From the NCBI GenBank assembly GCA_028023455.1, contig JAQFVV010012489.1, positions 1,086,381 through 1,150,380 of the forward strand: a stretch of DNA of 64,000 nucleotides, read 5' to 3'. The translations under genes were made by a program, and so were the position numbers. The stretch comes from Epiperipatus broadwayi. Its lineage: Eukaryota > Onychophora > Udeonychophora > Euonychophora > Peripatidae. Shown one piece after another: positions 47,640 through 60,379 of the stretch; positions within the stretch are counted from its first letter, which is position 1; each line of letters begins with the position of its first letter. The notes beneath the pieces are model-generated. The model did no database searches and was not told where the DNA came from. It saw only the letters and a list, made by a program, of their open reading frames with translations.

Positions 47640-48655
47640 AATTTTTAAAATAAACTTTATTAAGCATAAATATTAAAAAAAAAAAAAAACAGTTACTCGA
47701 TAAACAAACAAATGAAATAATAAAGCAAGTTACATGACACCATTTTTAAAATAAAAATTATTACATAATGATAGAAATTAATTTTAAATATTTTTTACAG
47801 AGAGTAATATCATGAAAAAGATTAAATATGTTTAAAATTAAGGTTGTTAAATATAATTTAAATATACCAAAAAAATCTAAATTACAGTCTGTATATGACA
47901 ATGGTACTGGGAGAGAAATCAGGTTCCAAATGGCTGATACAATATCAATAGGAGTCAGGGCCTGACCTCTAGTTTTAATTTTTAATAGCTTATTAATTAA
48001 AAGGGATTTAAGTTTTGAGAATGTTGAATTAGAAAATAAGTGACATCTCAAAAATTAGTATCAAAAACAGGCTTATTCAACTATGTTTACAATAAAAGAA
48101 AATTTTTTAAAATAACATTAAATTTGGCAATACATTTATAAACCATTAAATTACTTAATGTCCAATATTAATAAGATTCCATGTGGAATTTACTATAAGG
48201 TGAGGAGCTAACTTCAAATCTCTTTCTTTGATATCTTTTAATTTTTGTAAAAAAATTAATGTTGGATCAGGTATAACTGACTTAAAGATTAGGAAGCATC
48301 TGACAAACCATAGACAGAAAGTGATGAAAGTTGCACTTCTTATAATTGCAAAATCCCCATAAGCAAAACCTTCTATGAGTGTGTTGATAATTGGATGTTT
48401 TGGTATATAAATTTGATTAATCAATCTACAGCCCTGAAGAGAGGAACAATCATTGAAAATGTGAAATATGGTATCATTCTCCCTATGGCAGAGTGATCAA
48501 ACAGGGTCCAATGATGAAAAAGCTCTATACATCACAAGAAAGTAAGTGGCTTGTTGGAAGGGCATTGAGATTTAGCTTTAGAAGAAAGTCCAAATATTTT
48601 GGCTCTAGATTAAAAATTAAATGGTAAAAACAGCGCTTTTTGAATGTTTTCAATA
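47640..48655 (-). pseudogene. LINE C-terminal/3' fragment (same family as 6.5 and 56 kb)
   Basis: Minus strand: LEPKYLDFLLKLNLNALPTSH near 48640-48560, a degenerate Cys/His block, then INQIYIPKHPIINTLIEGFAYGDFAIIRSATFITFCLWFVRCFLIF (about 48424-48290) and an A/T-rich 3' end with AATAAACTTTATTAAGC near 47650. The order matches 6575-6973 and 56392-56700. Several stops; no RT core. Confidence 0.72.
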
Positions 48656-48759
48656 AGAATTGCTAATCTAGAAAAATTGATTTCATGTAATAGCTTTTAT
48701 AATCTAGAAATATGTACATAAGACAGTTTATTCATAAACAAAATGTTCAAATGTTTCCT

Positions 48760-49335
48760 CTTTCCTCATACATAATAAGCACATTGCTTCAATATTTGCA
48801 GATGCCATTCTTTCAGCTAAGAAGACTTTGGTTGGTAAAGCTTTGAGGTTGATTCTTATTAGGAAATCCAAATATTTAGGCTCCAAGTATCAGAACAAAT
48901 TTTTGTATAATAAAAAGGTTTAGTATGAAAGAATATGAAACTTCCTTAGGGTTGGTATATGGGCATGTTGCATTTGGATAAGAAAGTCAATAAAGTATTT
49001 ATGAATTTGTTCCAGATAAGGGGTAAAGTATTTGCAGGAGTTACAGGAATATATGATTTTATATAAGACAAGGAGATAATGTGTTTGGTCAATATATTGA
49101 TTACTCTCTCATAGCAAAATGTAGAGGCACAACATAAGGTAGACAATTTAATTTTTAATGTCTCTGCATATTTTTTATACTTATAGCAACTGTTTTTTTT
49201 TTGCTCTAAATGAGTCTGGTACATAGAGCATTCACCTATTTTAAAAGAAGTTGTGTTGACAATTGGAGAATAATAATTGATTTTTGGGATAAGTATGTTG
49301 ATAAGGAAAATTTTACTGAGTAGTGACAAATAAGT
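48760..49335 (-). pseudogene. Second LINE fragment, abutting the first
   Basis: Minus strand: a 127-codon frame (49329-48946) precedes YLDFLIRINLKALPTKVFLAERMASANIEAMCLLCMRKEE (about 48870-48765). The latter repeats the LKLNLNALPT ... C-x2-C block already present at 48640-48560, so two 5'-truncated copies lie in series, from two insertions or one tandem event. Confidence 0.65.
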
Positions 49336-49339
49336 TTTT

Positions 49340-51670
49340 GAGAGAAAGATTATGATCTTTTTAATTAAAGCCAGAATTGAATTATGTATGATTAGCCTAA
49401 TGAATTGAGAAGAAGATGATTTAGAAAGCCAAAAAATTTATGAGGAGGAACATTGTAAATAGAAGATATCTGTTGTCAGTGAGAAGGCCCTAGGATAATG
49501 AGTTTTCTTTATTAAAAGTTAAATAAAAAGTTTGAAAGTAAAGCTCTAATATGGAAAGAAAATTGGGGAGAAGCTTTTTGGAAGGAAAGAAGATTATTAA
49601 GTCATCCATATATGAAATATGGCTAATTAATGATGTATGTATATACCAGGAAATTTGTTTTGTATTTTAAGTAATAGTGAATTGCTATATGCTATGAAGA
49701 ATAAAGATCTGAAAGGGGGAAATATATTAAGTCATTTCTAATCTTTCCCCATACAGTAGCAAAATGGCAGATTTAAGAGCTAAAGGTTTCTAAATTTTTG
49801 AACAAAACAGAGTATAAAAAAGCATGCTTTAATCAAATGAATGGAACTTTTGAACTCAACTTTGCAGCTTGGACTCTCAAACATCACATGATTTTATTTC
49901 AATAAATAAATATATCATTATCATTAATAGTTTGCATTCTCTCATTTGTGATTTTGTCTTATTGCTGAGCATGCAAAAACAATTAGATTAAAAGTAATAT
50001 TTTGGTTACATTATAAAGTGATGCAATTCTTTATGAAAATAGATTATACTCATAAATAATAGGAAAAAAGAAGAGTAGGACCAGTAATGAGGATAGATGG
50101 ATCGCATCATCACAAGAATAAATGGCATTGAGCACCCTGAAAATCAAATAGATTATAAACCATTTATGAAAAGTGACAATTGTTTACCAGAAACTGGTGC
50201 TGACTTGGTAACAAGTAATAATTAATTAAAACAGTTTATTCTATTATTACTCGGAGTATGAACCTATATTTACATAGGTACCTTTATTATTACCATTATG
50301 ATTAATAAATAATACTGAGATAATTCTCTTTACTCTACTTCAAAGCCATCTATAAAAATCTTAAATAGTCAACTTATATCAGACATTAATGGTTTTTGTA
50401 TCTACATTCCTAGATTACTATGTGGTTTATAGATTTTATCAGTGAGAAGTTCAGATCTAATAAGCCAGAAATTAATTCTGAGGATAGAAACAGAATAATA
50501 ACGAATATAGATATAAAAACACTTATCATTTATAATATACATTGATTCTTTAGGAATACTCAAGATTTGCTTCTAATATTATATGTTATCCATAAACAAG
50601 ATAATCAGATCATATTTGTTAGTATAACATCATAATTAATTTGACAAATTATTCAGAAAATGCAAACATTATTTTTGTTTCAAAGAATAAATGACTAGAT
50701 ATTCTTTATTTATTAAAAAAAACTCATAACCAGAACTCTACTATAATTATGGTTTTATAGATATGTTTAACAACATCGATTACACTGCTATAAACACACT
50801 AATTTCTGATAAAGAGTGTTTTTCAATGTAAGAATAGAAACATATAAAACTACTAAGAATCAGATCACCACAATATTGCATTTTTTAAATTCATTTCTGC
50901 AATATGTTGAAATTTGTAATCACTTTAATGAATAGTATTGTACTAAAAGTGATATTTTATGGACAAAGTACTGATATGGTAAATATGTAATTTATGCATG
51001 TTTGTTTGTCTTCTAGAATAAATAGACAATTAGAAAAATGATCATATTCAATCTAATATCAATGGTAGTTTATTATTTCCTATCATTCACTTAGAACAAA
51101 TTATTCCACCATTTTAATACTACATCATTTGTATTGATAAAGACTTTCATTGAAAAATCATTATAATTTATGAAAATGAAGCTCACCCATAATTTATATG
51201 TGAAATAACATCCATGTAATATTGATAGTCATATGATGTTTTTATAAATATATTGCTATGTTGATCTTGAAGCAGCCCAATCAGAGTTTGTAAAGCACAT
51301 AGAAAAATGGCTTCAAGACCAGTTTACACTACTGAGTTAAGGTGATCTCTCAATATGGTTTGAATGTTTACATGCAGATAAAATCTGTATTTAAATAATA
51401 TGGTTTTAGCATATATTCTATGTAGCTTAAATGTGTTTTTTTTATTTTCCTATTAACCAAATTAATATTAATTTTTCCCATATCTTACTATTACTAGCAA
51501 ATTATTATTGTTTTTCTTAATATTTGCACTTTAAATCACATAACTATATAACTACAGTTTTAGACAATATTCTTCTAGAAAATAAACTATATGTTTTTAA
51601 AATTAACTGAAGCTAGAATCTTAAATTATATATTTTAAAATTGATCCCAGTTGTAATGATCACTTATTTG
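49340..51670. other. Anonymous AT-rich region
   Basis: No gene or RNA is supported. Decayed LINE sequence upstream of 49335 may extend to about 49500, but I could not read it. Confidence 0.4.
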
Positions 51671-51679
51671 TGGTTTATA

Positions 51680-52480
51680 TTATCACAAATAAATATAACA
51701 TTTTTCATTATCATTATCTAACATTAGCAGACTCTTGTAGGATGGTTTCTTTAAGTTTAATTAAGTTTCTCCAATGTCTAGCCTATCTTCTGCACAATAC
51801 ACCAATAAATTTGCTTATTTCATTTATACATTTCACTGCAGACCATTTCTAGGTCTTTTAATAATCTCTTGGGATCCAATCTAAGATTTCAACAGCCCAG
51901 CTCCAATTCAATCTCTTAATTCTTTTGATGCTATAAGTGATAACTGTTTGTTATTTTGATTTTTTTCTTGTTACTCCTAGCATATATTTTTTCATACTTT
52001 TTTGGTGTTACTGTGTTCCTCTTATGTTAAGGATACAAGTTTCAGATTCAAAAGTAACAACTAATAAAAGACATGAATCAAAATCCTCTTTTTTAAACAT
52101 TTCTTTTTAAGTCATTTTTATCACAAGCACTCCATTCTAGTTTAATTCTATAATTAATTTCATCCATTATATTTCTATAAGTAATATAGTGATCATATTT
52201 GCAGCTGTTAACTTCTTTAACTTCTTCTAATTTATAATTATCAATCTTTATTTCTTTCTTCTAAGAAAATCCACTGAACATTACTTCAATACTTTTAGCA
52301 TTTACCTCAAATTTTATTTCTTTATCTTCATCTGATAACTCTTACAATATTTCCTGAAGCTCTGAATCATTATTTTCAAAAATAATCATGCAATCCTCAA
52401 AATCTAGATGACAAATATTTTCTATCTACTTTCATTCCTTTAGTTTTCCATTTTAATTGACAAAATACTGTTTACAAAAC
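51680..52480 (-). pseudogene. RTE-type LINE remnant including RT palm
   Basis: In minus-strand frames I read a degenerate CMIIFENNDSELQEIL (the region after the YADD motif), EIKFEVNAKSIEVMFSG, KIDNYKLEEVKEVNS, then EINYRIKLEWSA. This is the order expected downstream of the RTE-like catalytic Asp pair (YxDDxxL...SEEELQ...MNxxKTKVM...NGxxIExVxxYxYLG...EIxxRIxxA). Many stops and shifts. Confidence 0.6.
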
Positions 52481-52489
52481 TGCTGTAAA

Positions 52490-53285
52490 AAGTTTCTTTT
52501 TCAATTTTAATCTTCATAATATCATCATGTTATCTAATCATTGTCATTGCAATTTGACAAATATTCTTAGAATATGACAATATCATGAGTCTATATCTTA
52601 ATGATACAATACTTTAATAATTAAAGAAATGATTACAAAATAAAATTTCTTTTCATAATCTAAAATTTTAAAACATAATGACAATTCATATCCATTAATA
52701 CTTTCTGGAAGTTCACTCAATGACTACTTTTGAATCCAAATTATTCATTTGATTGGTTAAAGCCAAAATATGAATTGGAATTATCTAGATAAATTTTTTA
52801 TATAAAGCTGTTATTTCTAATATATTTTTTATCACTTTTTTAAAATATCAGAATTACTACTGAATTCTTCCAATCTTCTGGTACATCTTTATCATTTAGT
52901 ATATAATTTTCTAACAATTTTTTTTATTTCTTTATCTATTTCTTTTAAGATACCAAGTATAATTCCCCCATTTTCCAGAGCTTTTACCTTTATCATAGAT
53001 TTAATAGTTAAAAAGGATTATGCTACAAATATTGTATTTAATTAAAGAATTCTTTTGCCAACATTTTGTTGTCATCTTTAGTGAAACATATATATATATA
53101 ATTAAATGTTTCTATGGATTGTTATTATAATAATGAATAAAAATGAGGAGATAATATTATGAGAAAAACTTGCTTAGCCTCAACAATTGTCAATTGGATG
53201 TAATTGATAATTTCTTGGTAAAACCAGAGGTTAAGGATTATCTTTATTTTATGGATATCAATCTCCTCATTTCTATTCATTATAT
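52490..53285. other. Anonymous AT-rich spacer
   Basis: May contain further decayed RTE sequence; nothing readable. Confidence 0.35.
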
Positions 53286-53291
53286 ATATAT

Positions 53292-55506
53292 TGTAACGAT
53301 ACGGAGAATGGTACTTAACGTAATCTGCACTACGGGGCGCCATCTAGGCATTTGAACCTAGAAAAATTTATAAAGTAGGCAGATACGTAAGTCAAAAAAA
53401 AAATTTTTTTTTTTTTTTTTTTAAATTTTGATTCCGGTCGTTAGCCCATGTCACTAGCTCAGTGGAATAGCAGAGATTTAATAAGATAATCTAAGAGTAT
53501 ATATAAAAAAAGGAATAAAATAAGCCACTGCCAGTAATTAACATACAAACATTTATTTATGCACATATATATAAGATTTAAAATTATTTTAGTATTAGTT
53601 TTACATTTTAACATTTATTTTTAACTTTGACTTTAGACTTTAATTTACATTTTAATTACTATTATATTATAAGTTTACATTTTAATTAAGTTCGCACAGA
53701 TAAGATTATGAAAGCTTGTTTAATCATGTTGAATATAGACCGGTTACATAGATTTCACGGTCAAAAACATTTCAAAGTAAACATAAACGATCAAAATACA
53801 AAATTATTGATTACTGACAATTGCGGAGGGAAATTTATACGTAACCCAATAGTATTCACCATAAGATACTTGCATTGTCACCAATAACTTAAAAGACATC
53901 CGAATAAATACATTTTAGATACTCACCGTAAGGTATCATTATTTATCGAATGTCTCTATATTTTGATCAAATATGAAAACCCAAAACATACTTAACCGAT
54001 AACCAATCCATGCAAGCGTCTATAAACAACTTAAATTTACTGCATTTTTATTTAGGATCGAGTATGAATAGACCACATAAATTTGCTTTTGAAAATAAAC
54101 ATTCTATCCCTATTTAACCTTAGGCTAAAATTCGTAGTCAAACTGGCATCAATTCATCTGATATATCGATGTATTCAATGTAATAAAATACGGCAGCACA
54201 AAAGGTTAAGAGAAGAAATTGCCTCTTATGAGATAGGAATATTACATCTATCTGCAAAGAAGAGCAATAAAACAAAAAACTCCATAGAAAGGAACTGCGG
54301 TATCCGACTTATAATTCCTTCCATAGGCAAACGGAAGTGTGCGGCATATGAAGCGATTCTGCCCGTAGCGAATCAATATTACATCTACTAATCACACCAA
54401 TATATCCAATCCATTGACCCAATTTAACCACGAAACAAATAACCTAAGATTACCCTCCCCTAATATAACTTTACAAATCTATACAGCCATTCACGCCCGA
54501 CTTAAGTTTAACATTTATATAATTTAACTTAACGGAAAACAGAAATTATAAATAAACTTAAAGAACAAAATTAAATAAATAAATGGAAATGATTTTAAAT
54601 ATATAAAAAAAGAAATACATCAAATAACATTATTAATAAATTAAGTTGGTCAGATAGGATAAGATTGCAATCATTTAACTCTGGAAAGTTTAATTTAATG
54701 TTCATTTTTTATAAAGTTCTTACGGTTTAAAATGTTCATCTTTTACAGTTGCTTGCCATGAACGTGAATTCCCACGCCGTCCTGAAGATATTGGTATACA
54801 TTTAGCCGATGTTTTATTTATTCATTCGGAGGTTTTTTAATTTAGTTGGTCCTCAATGTAGAAAATGATAGTTCATTTCTCTTTCTTTCTTTGGCAAAAC
54901 TGAAGTGATTGAATCGTGCGTCTCTTCAATCGCTTCTCCCGTACCTCCGCACTAACACCTATCTGTCACATCATAATAATCATAATCCAGTCACTAACTA
55001 ATAATTTCCAAACTTGTCCTTTTTATATTACTTTGAAAGATTGACTTAACATTACGTCATCGATGTGATGATCCTTTTCGTTGAGGTCCAATTTCCCAAT
55101 GGATTTATTTCATTTGCTAAAAGTTTCTATTGTTTCCCTATCTGACCGATGTTTTTACATTTAAATGCCCAAGGCTGGTTTACATTTAACTAATTAACAA
55201 TCATTTCCATTTCTGATTAATTACCCTGTTTTCCAAATCAAAAATATATTTCAAGATAAATTTAAAGATATAATTTTATCTCCAAATCTTTTTAAAATTT
55301 AGTTTTAAAATACTTTTTCTTTAATAAAGTTTTATTTTAATAATTTTTCATTATCTGTGCGATTTAACATGTACGAGTTTAAGATGATATTTAATTTCAA
55401 TTTTTAATTCTTAAAGAAAATTTTTAAATGCGAACTTCTTATTTTAACTTGTTTAATAATATAAAAAAAAAACAAAACAATGTAACGAACGTCTGTGCTC
55501 GTTACA
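53292..55506 (+). mobile_element. 2.2-kb TGTAACGA...CGTTACA element, copy 2 (likely solo LTR)
   Basis: Full-length relative of 28117-30334, 2215 bp, with exact TGTAACGA and CGTTACA termini and ATAT on both borders. It keeps more CpG (GGGGCGCCATC, ACGTAAGTC, ATTACGTCATCGATG) where copy 1 often has TpG or CpA, so copy 1 looks older or more deaminated. An open frame at 54083-54391 (102 codons, with CIQC) corresponds to a disrupted region of copy 1 and I do not regard it as a proven gene. No primer-binding site or internal gag-pol is adjacent. Confidence 0.72.
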
Positions 55507-55539
55507 ATATATATATATAAATATACTCAATAAAATGAA

Positions 55540-55800
55540 TGGCTAAGGAATAGAAGGGTGGGAAGGATTTATGCTTATCTATTAAAGTTTAAAGATTTGC
55601 TATCTTAATATAAACTTGCGATGATTGTATACACATATGGGAGATGCTGATCTGGATCAACTGATGAGTGTTGGTTCAGTACAAAATGAGAATATTGAAA
55701 ATGATTTATCTTTTCCACATGTGTGTCAGTTCAATAAGATGAATTGGATAGATATAAAGAGGTTGAAAGTTTAAGCCCCATATAATTACATTAGGTTTAG
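55540..55800 (+). mobile_element. SINE-like repeat, relative of 4070-4350
   Basis: Shares GAATGGCTRAG, TTGCTATCTTAATATAAA-CT-G, TGATTGTATA, GATCTGGA-CAA-TGATG and TTATCTTTTC-ACATGTGTG in order with the 4.1-kb copy, and ends with GAAAGTTTAAGCCCC in B-box position. Diverged; TSD not found. Confidence 0.5.
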
Positions 55801-55907
55801 TATAGACATAATACATATATTTAAATATTATATATATATTGATGACATTTATAGACCATTATATATCACAACATTTAGATGTTTTTTTAAAGTCAACTTT
55901 CTTTTTT

Positions 55908-55910
55908 TAA

Positions 55911-55980
<70 letters not shown>

Positions 55981-56022
55981 GTTGTTGTTGTTGTTGTTAT
56001 TATTATTATCATTATTATTATG
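55908..56022. repeat. (ATT)n microsatellite with GTT patch
   Basis: A long triplet run, ending in a short (GTT)n patch. It directly abuts the 3' end of the minus-strand LINE at 56023, so on that strand it is a (AAT)n tail. Confidence 0.95.
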
Positions 56023-56391
56023 TTTCAAAGCAAAACTTTATTGAGTCTAAAAAGTTACACAGTCACATATAGTACTATATTGATTTGTTACAAATGCAAA
56101 ACAAATTACAACAACTTTCAGTATATAAGTCTTTATCAATTCTGCATACTTTCTTTCTTGTTTTTAAATTTGGTCTTCTATTTAGTTCAGTTTATGCTTG
56201 CATCTTTTTGAAGTTGGAAAAAAAGCTGATGTTGAAAAATGTCATCATCTATCATATTAGACTTTTATATTTTATAGACTGGATCTTTGTTTCAAGTGTG
56301 ACCATGTGGCTGCAAACACATCTGGTTGAGCTAGGATGCTGTCTCTTTTTCTGAACAGTTCTAGTTTTATTGAATATGTTGCTGGATGGCG

Positions 56392-56965
56392 TCAAGAGTT
56401 ATTAGCAAGTTTAAAAGTGCATCTGGTACACCAGTAAGCATAAAGGCTATATGTTGCTGCACGAATAACAGGGATGTTGCCTTTTTTAAATGTATTTATT
56501 ATTTTATCAATTGAAATGATAGCCTTTCTGTATGTGATAAACATTGTGTAACATATTGTTTCTAGTGCACTGCAGGAATGAAGAAAATGATAGAGCATTA
56601 AGATTAAGCTTAAGTAGAAAATCAAATAATTTTGGTTCTAATGACCATTTTCTGAATTGTTGCAGTAGTTGCCTGTTGTCTATCCCAAGAACTGATGGAT
56701 GTAGATTAGGTGTCTGGTTTGGGTTTAGTATATTATAAATGTCCCAGTATGTATACTTGTTGTCATTATTGAGTGATATTTTGTTGTATATTGGCTTGAG
56801 TTCTTCAATCAGTGTGGATAGATATCCATATGAAGGGGGTGGTCTGTCTGTGGGTATTATACTAATTACACACTCCAGGTCTGGAAATCTTTTTATGGTT
56901 GCTGTTATTAGATTTACTGATTTCTGTGTGTAAAAAAACATTGATTGTATGGAGTCCAAGTCCAT
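56392..56965 (-). pseudogene. LINE C-terminal region with Cys/His block
   Basis: A 152-codon frame (56965-56507) ends in LEPKLFDFLLKLNLNALSFSSFLQCTRN and overlaps, after a frameshift, 56625-56392 (CSALETICYTMFI ... FKKGNIPVIRAATYSLYAYWCTRC). Joined, they follow the block order of 6575-6973. Several expected cysteines are lost. Confidence 0.7.
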
Positions 56966-57145
56966 TGCTATGTGGTGGTCTGCTCAGATTTTTTAAAGAG
57001 ATTGCCACTGTCTTTCTCTTCCATATTAGTTTGTTACAGATTGATGAGATTTTGGATATGAATGTTTTACAAATTTGATTATAGGTGTGTAGTAGGTAAT
57101 TTTTGTAATTATAAGTTGATTAAATAGTGCTATCTTTGCGTATAT

Positions 57146-58242
57146 TTACAGGTATGAATTTTCAAGTGAGGTTGTGATTTTTTCAGCATCTTTTTTAAAT
57201 TTATTTTGAATTTTTTGCCTCATTTCGTTGGTTCCAAGGTAGAATGGGAAACCAAGGAAAGCAGATGGTTTACCATTAAACATCTCTGTACAGTGCTTGC
57301 CTGTGTATATTAACCATACAGCAGTTTTATTTGTGTTAATTTTTAAATTAAAATTTGAGGTATAATTCTTGATTATCTCTTGTAATATGGGGAGGTTCTT
57401 TTTAGAGGGGAGGAAAATGGTTACATCATCCATATAGGCTATGCGTGATATATTTAAAGCAATGTTTGGGATTTGAATGCCTTTTATTTTTTTCTGTATC
57501 TCTATTAATAGAGGATTTATATATATTGTAAAGAGCAAGGCAATGAGGGGAGATTCTTGTGGGATGGATTGACTCGGTCTGAAGGTTGGTAAATTTTTCC
57601 CATTCAATGTGATGTGAATTTCACAGCTGTGTAGCAGATTGGTTATTATATATAGTAGGGATGGAGGTATTGTTGTTTTTTTCAGCACATCTAATAATTT
57701 GGCTATAGGCACTGAGTCAAATGCTGCCTTAATGTCTAGTTGAACTATAATTGGTGCATATTTCTTTTCTTTTTTTTTACTACTTCGATTATTGTTTTGT
57801 ACATTAAGGCACCCTGGCCAATGGATGATCCTTTTTTGGCATATTGTGCTGATGATAACACAGGGAGTATATGTTGTTCTATTTTCTCCTTTATTACTCT
57901 TTCAATAATTATTATTCCTAAAGGTCCGATTGAAATTGGTCATAGATTAGATAAAGATGATATTGCTGTTGGTTTTTTGTTAAATGGAATCATTGCAATT
58001 GGGTATAGACTTTGTATGTTGTAAATTTTTTGGGATATGTAATTGGCTAACTTGCACAGGTATTTGGCTGTGAAGTGACTAAGATGTTTGAACCTAAATT
58101 TTGGAATTCTTTGTGGTCCTGGGTGACATGTGTATGTTATTGTTGCAAGTTGAAATACAATGTCAGTTGTTTTTATTGGTGTGGCTGTTTCAGGATCTCC
58201 AAATATGTCTTCATTTGGTATGTACACTCTTTGTTTTTGCAT
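57146..58242 (-). pseudogene. LINE reverse transcriptase domain, frameshifted
   Basis: Upstream frame (58242-57940): YIPNEDIFGDPETA, then HPGPQRIPKFRFKHLSHFTAKYLCKLANYI, ending at SLSNL, where the RT motif LRPISIGP begins with a TGA in place of the CGA Arg codon. Reading on: QYAKKGSSIGQGAL (fingers), a frameshift in an A-rich run near 57770, then VQLDIKAAFDSVP (motif A). The 188-codon frame 57712-57146 continues with QSIPQESPLIALLFTIYINPLL (motif B; G-to-E in the usual QGSPLS), AYMDDVTIF (motif C, both Asp kept) and LKINTNKT. Its first Met is internal to the domain. Reverse transcription of its own RNA would be the ancestral role. Confidence 0.82.
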
Positions 58243-58302
58243 TTTTTTTAAAGTGGTGATATATTGGGTTTATCATGTTACGTCCAGCTGATGGCTCTAT
58301 TA

Positions 58303-58585
<283 letters not shown>

Positions 58586-58589
58586 TACC

Positions 58590-59210
58590 CAATAATGAAT
58601 ACATATATATTGTTCATTTTCAATCATGGCTAATGCTTTTTTTTCTATTTATAGTTAAATTTTTAATTGTCATTAATATATTTTGTATAATATATATATC
58701 ATAATCACATACTTGTAAGTATAGATGACTTATAGACACAATTATGTATAAATGAAATTTACCAATTTTAACAAAAATATACTAATTATAAAATATATTA
58801 ATTAGAGTGCAATAACTATATTAAGTATAATAATTGAATATAGATTTAATTAATAATTGATCAAGTAAACATGAATATGGTGTGTATAGATTTATGATGT
58901 TATACAATAATTCACACCGTGAATATATAATATTCAATGCAATTATTAAAATAGTAAAGTATAAATCCCACTTAATATTTGACAATATGATAATAGGACA
59001 GCAATTCCAATTTCTTATTTACTTTTCTTTGTTTATAAAAAAGATTGTCTTAAATAACCAATGCAGCAGGTGTGAATATTAACAATTCAATTATTTATTG
59101 TAAGATATTTATTAAACAGATTGCTTTCTATTTAAGAAAGTAAAGAAATTCGATACTTTTTATTTTAAACTTTATAGCAAACATTTAAATCATATATGTA
59201 AAAGTGAAAC
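58590..59210. other. Anonymous AT-rich spacer
   Basis: Nothing supported. Confidence 0.4.
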
Positions 59211-59213
59211 TAC

Positions 59214-59315
<102 letters not shown>

Positions 59316-59319
59316 GTGT

Positions 59320-60040
59320 TGTTGAATACTAAATGGGAGTGTGAATCATTTATTACAATAAAATTTGTATTTAAATGATTGTATTGAACATTATTTATAT
59401 AATGTTATATATGTGTGAGGATGTAAGTATACACATTGTGCATTAAAATTAGTATATGTTATTTATACATAAAAATCTATTTACATATTTGTGATTACAA
59501 ACACACATATGTGTATAATTACCCATACATGTGTATATATTATACAAACCTGTAATAATTATAAATGATAATTTAAACGATATATAGTAACAAAATTTAT
59601 TATTTTTAGCTTATTGGTATTGTTATAAGTGCATAACATTATTATATATATATATCAAATCATATCCAATATATATATATAATAATCTACATTTCAAAAT
59701 AGGATGAAGCTGAACTTCTTATCACTGGAGGTGATTTGATATTTGGATATTTATTTTAGTATAATGTTATGCACTGGAATTATTTTCATATATATATAAT
59801 AGATATATAAAAAAGTAGAAAGGTGAAAAAAACATCCAAATTTTGCAGTATAAAGTGTTCTGAATAACATATATTTTACATTCAAGCTGGTAATAAAACT
59901 TTACCAGAAAAATATTTTTTTACATTAAACCATACAATTTGTTGTCATATAACTGTTTTTAGTTGAATTATTTATTTTATATTAAATGTATATACATTTC
60001 TTCTAATTATTATTATTGTTACATGAAATGTCTTTTTATA
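59320..60040. other. Anonymous AT-rich spacer
   Basis: Several short (TA)n runs. A weak inverted pair near 59657-59755 (CAAATCATATCCAA and GATTTGATATTTGGATA) is noted; no gene. Confidence 0.4.
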
Positions 60041-60042
60041 TA

Positions 60043-60375
60043 CAGACAGTCCTCGACTTTTGTATGTAATTGGTTTCTGAAATATGTATGAAAGTAGAAA
60101 TGTATGAATGTAGAACAAATATTAAAAAACTCGTCAAAAAGTCTTTTTAAAATATTTATTTTTTAATGAGATGTATTGGCATATGCATAAATAACACTTT
60201 ATTGATTAGTATCTGGTGTTTTCCTTATAAATTTATTAAAAAATAGTTGAATTGTAATCTTCTTTTTATTTTCTTGATAAAAAGTTCAATAAAACACTGC
60301 ATCTTTTTCTATTGTCCTTCATACAAAATAACAAATTGTACAAAAATAGAATGTATGAAAGTAAAGGACTGCCTA
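60043..60375. mobile_element. Mariner/pogo-like MITE, 333 bp, TA target
   Basis: Left end CAGACAGTCCTCGACTTTTG and right end, in reverse complement, TAGGCAGTCCTTTACTTTC are inverted repeats of the CAGGCAGTCCTCGACTT type found in pogo/Tigger-like elements. TA borders both sides. Subterminal GTATGAAAGTAGAA words also recur inverted. No transposase frame. Confidence 0.7.
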
Positions 60376-60379
60376 TATG

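Larger units (their letters stand above)
56023..58300 (-). mobile_element. Non-LTR retrotransposon (LINE), longest copy
   Basis: Minus-strand element from about 58300 to 56023: RT fingers, palm with catalytic YMDD, thumb, C-terminal Cys/His block, then a 3' UTR ending in a (AAT)n tail. The 5' end runs into a C/T-rich and (TTA)n tract, so the endonuclease region is absent. Frameshifts and stops (details under the coding entries) make it dead. The clade is not settled: the C-terminal block is shared with the 6.5- and 48-kb fragments but not with the RTE remnants. Confidence 0.8.

Noticed and set aside
54083-54391. 102-codon frame in the 2.2-kb element as a gene
   Set aside because: The matching region of the other copy is not open in the same frame, and the product has no recognisable domain beyond one CxxC.
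55655-55700. CTGATGAGTGTTGG... in the SINE-like repeat as a hammerhead
   Set aside because: It has CTGATGA and a possible stem II, but AAAA replaces GAAA and no stem III or cleavage triplet follows. The 4.2-kb relative lacks the C of CTGATGA.
56544-57000. Plus-strand frames over the LINE C-terminal region
   Set aside because: Antisense to the clearly readable minus-strand LINE protein.
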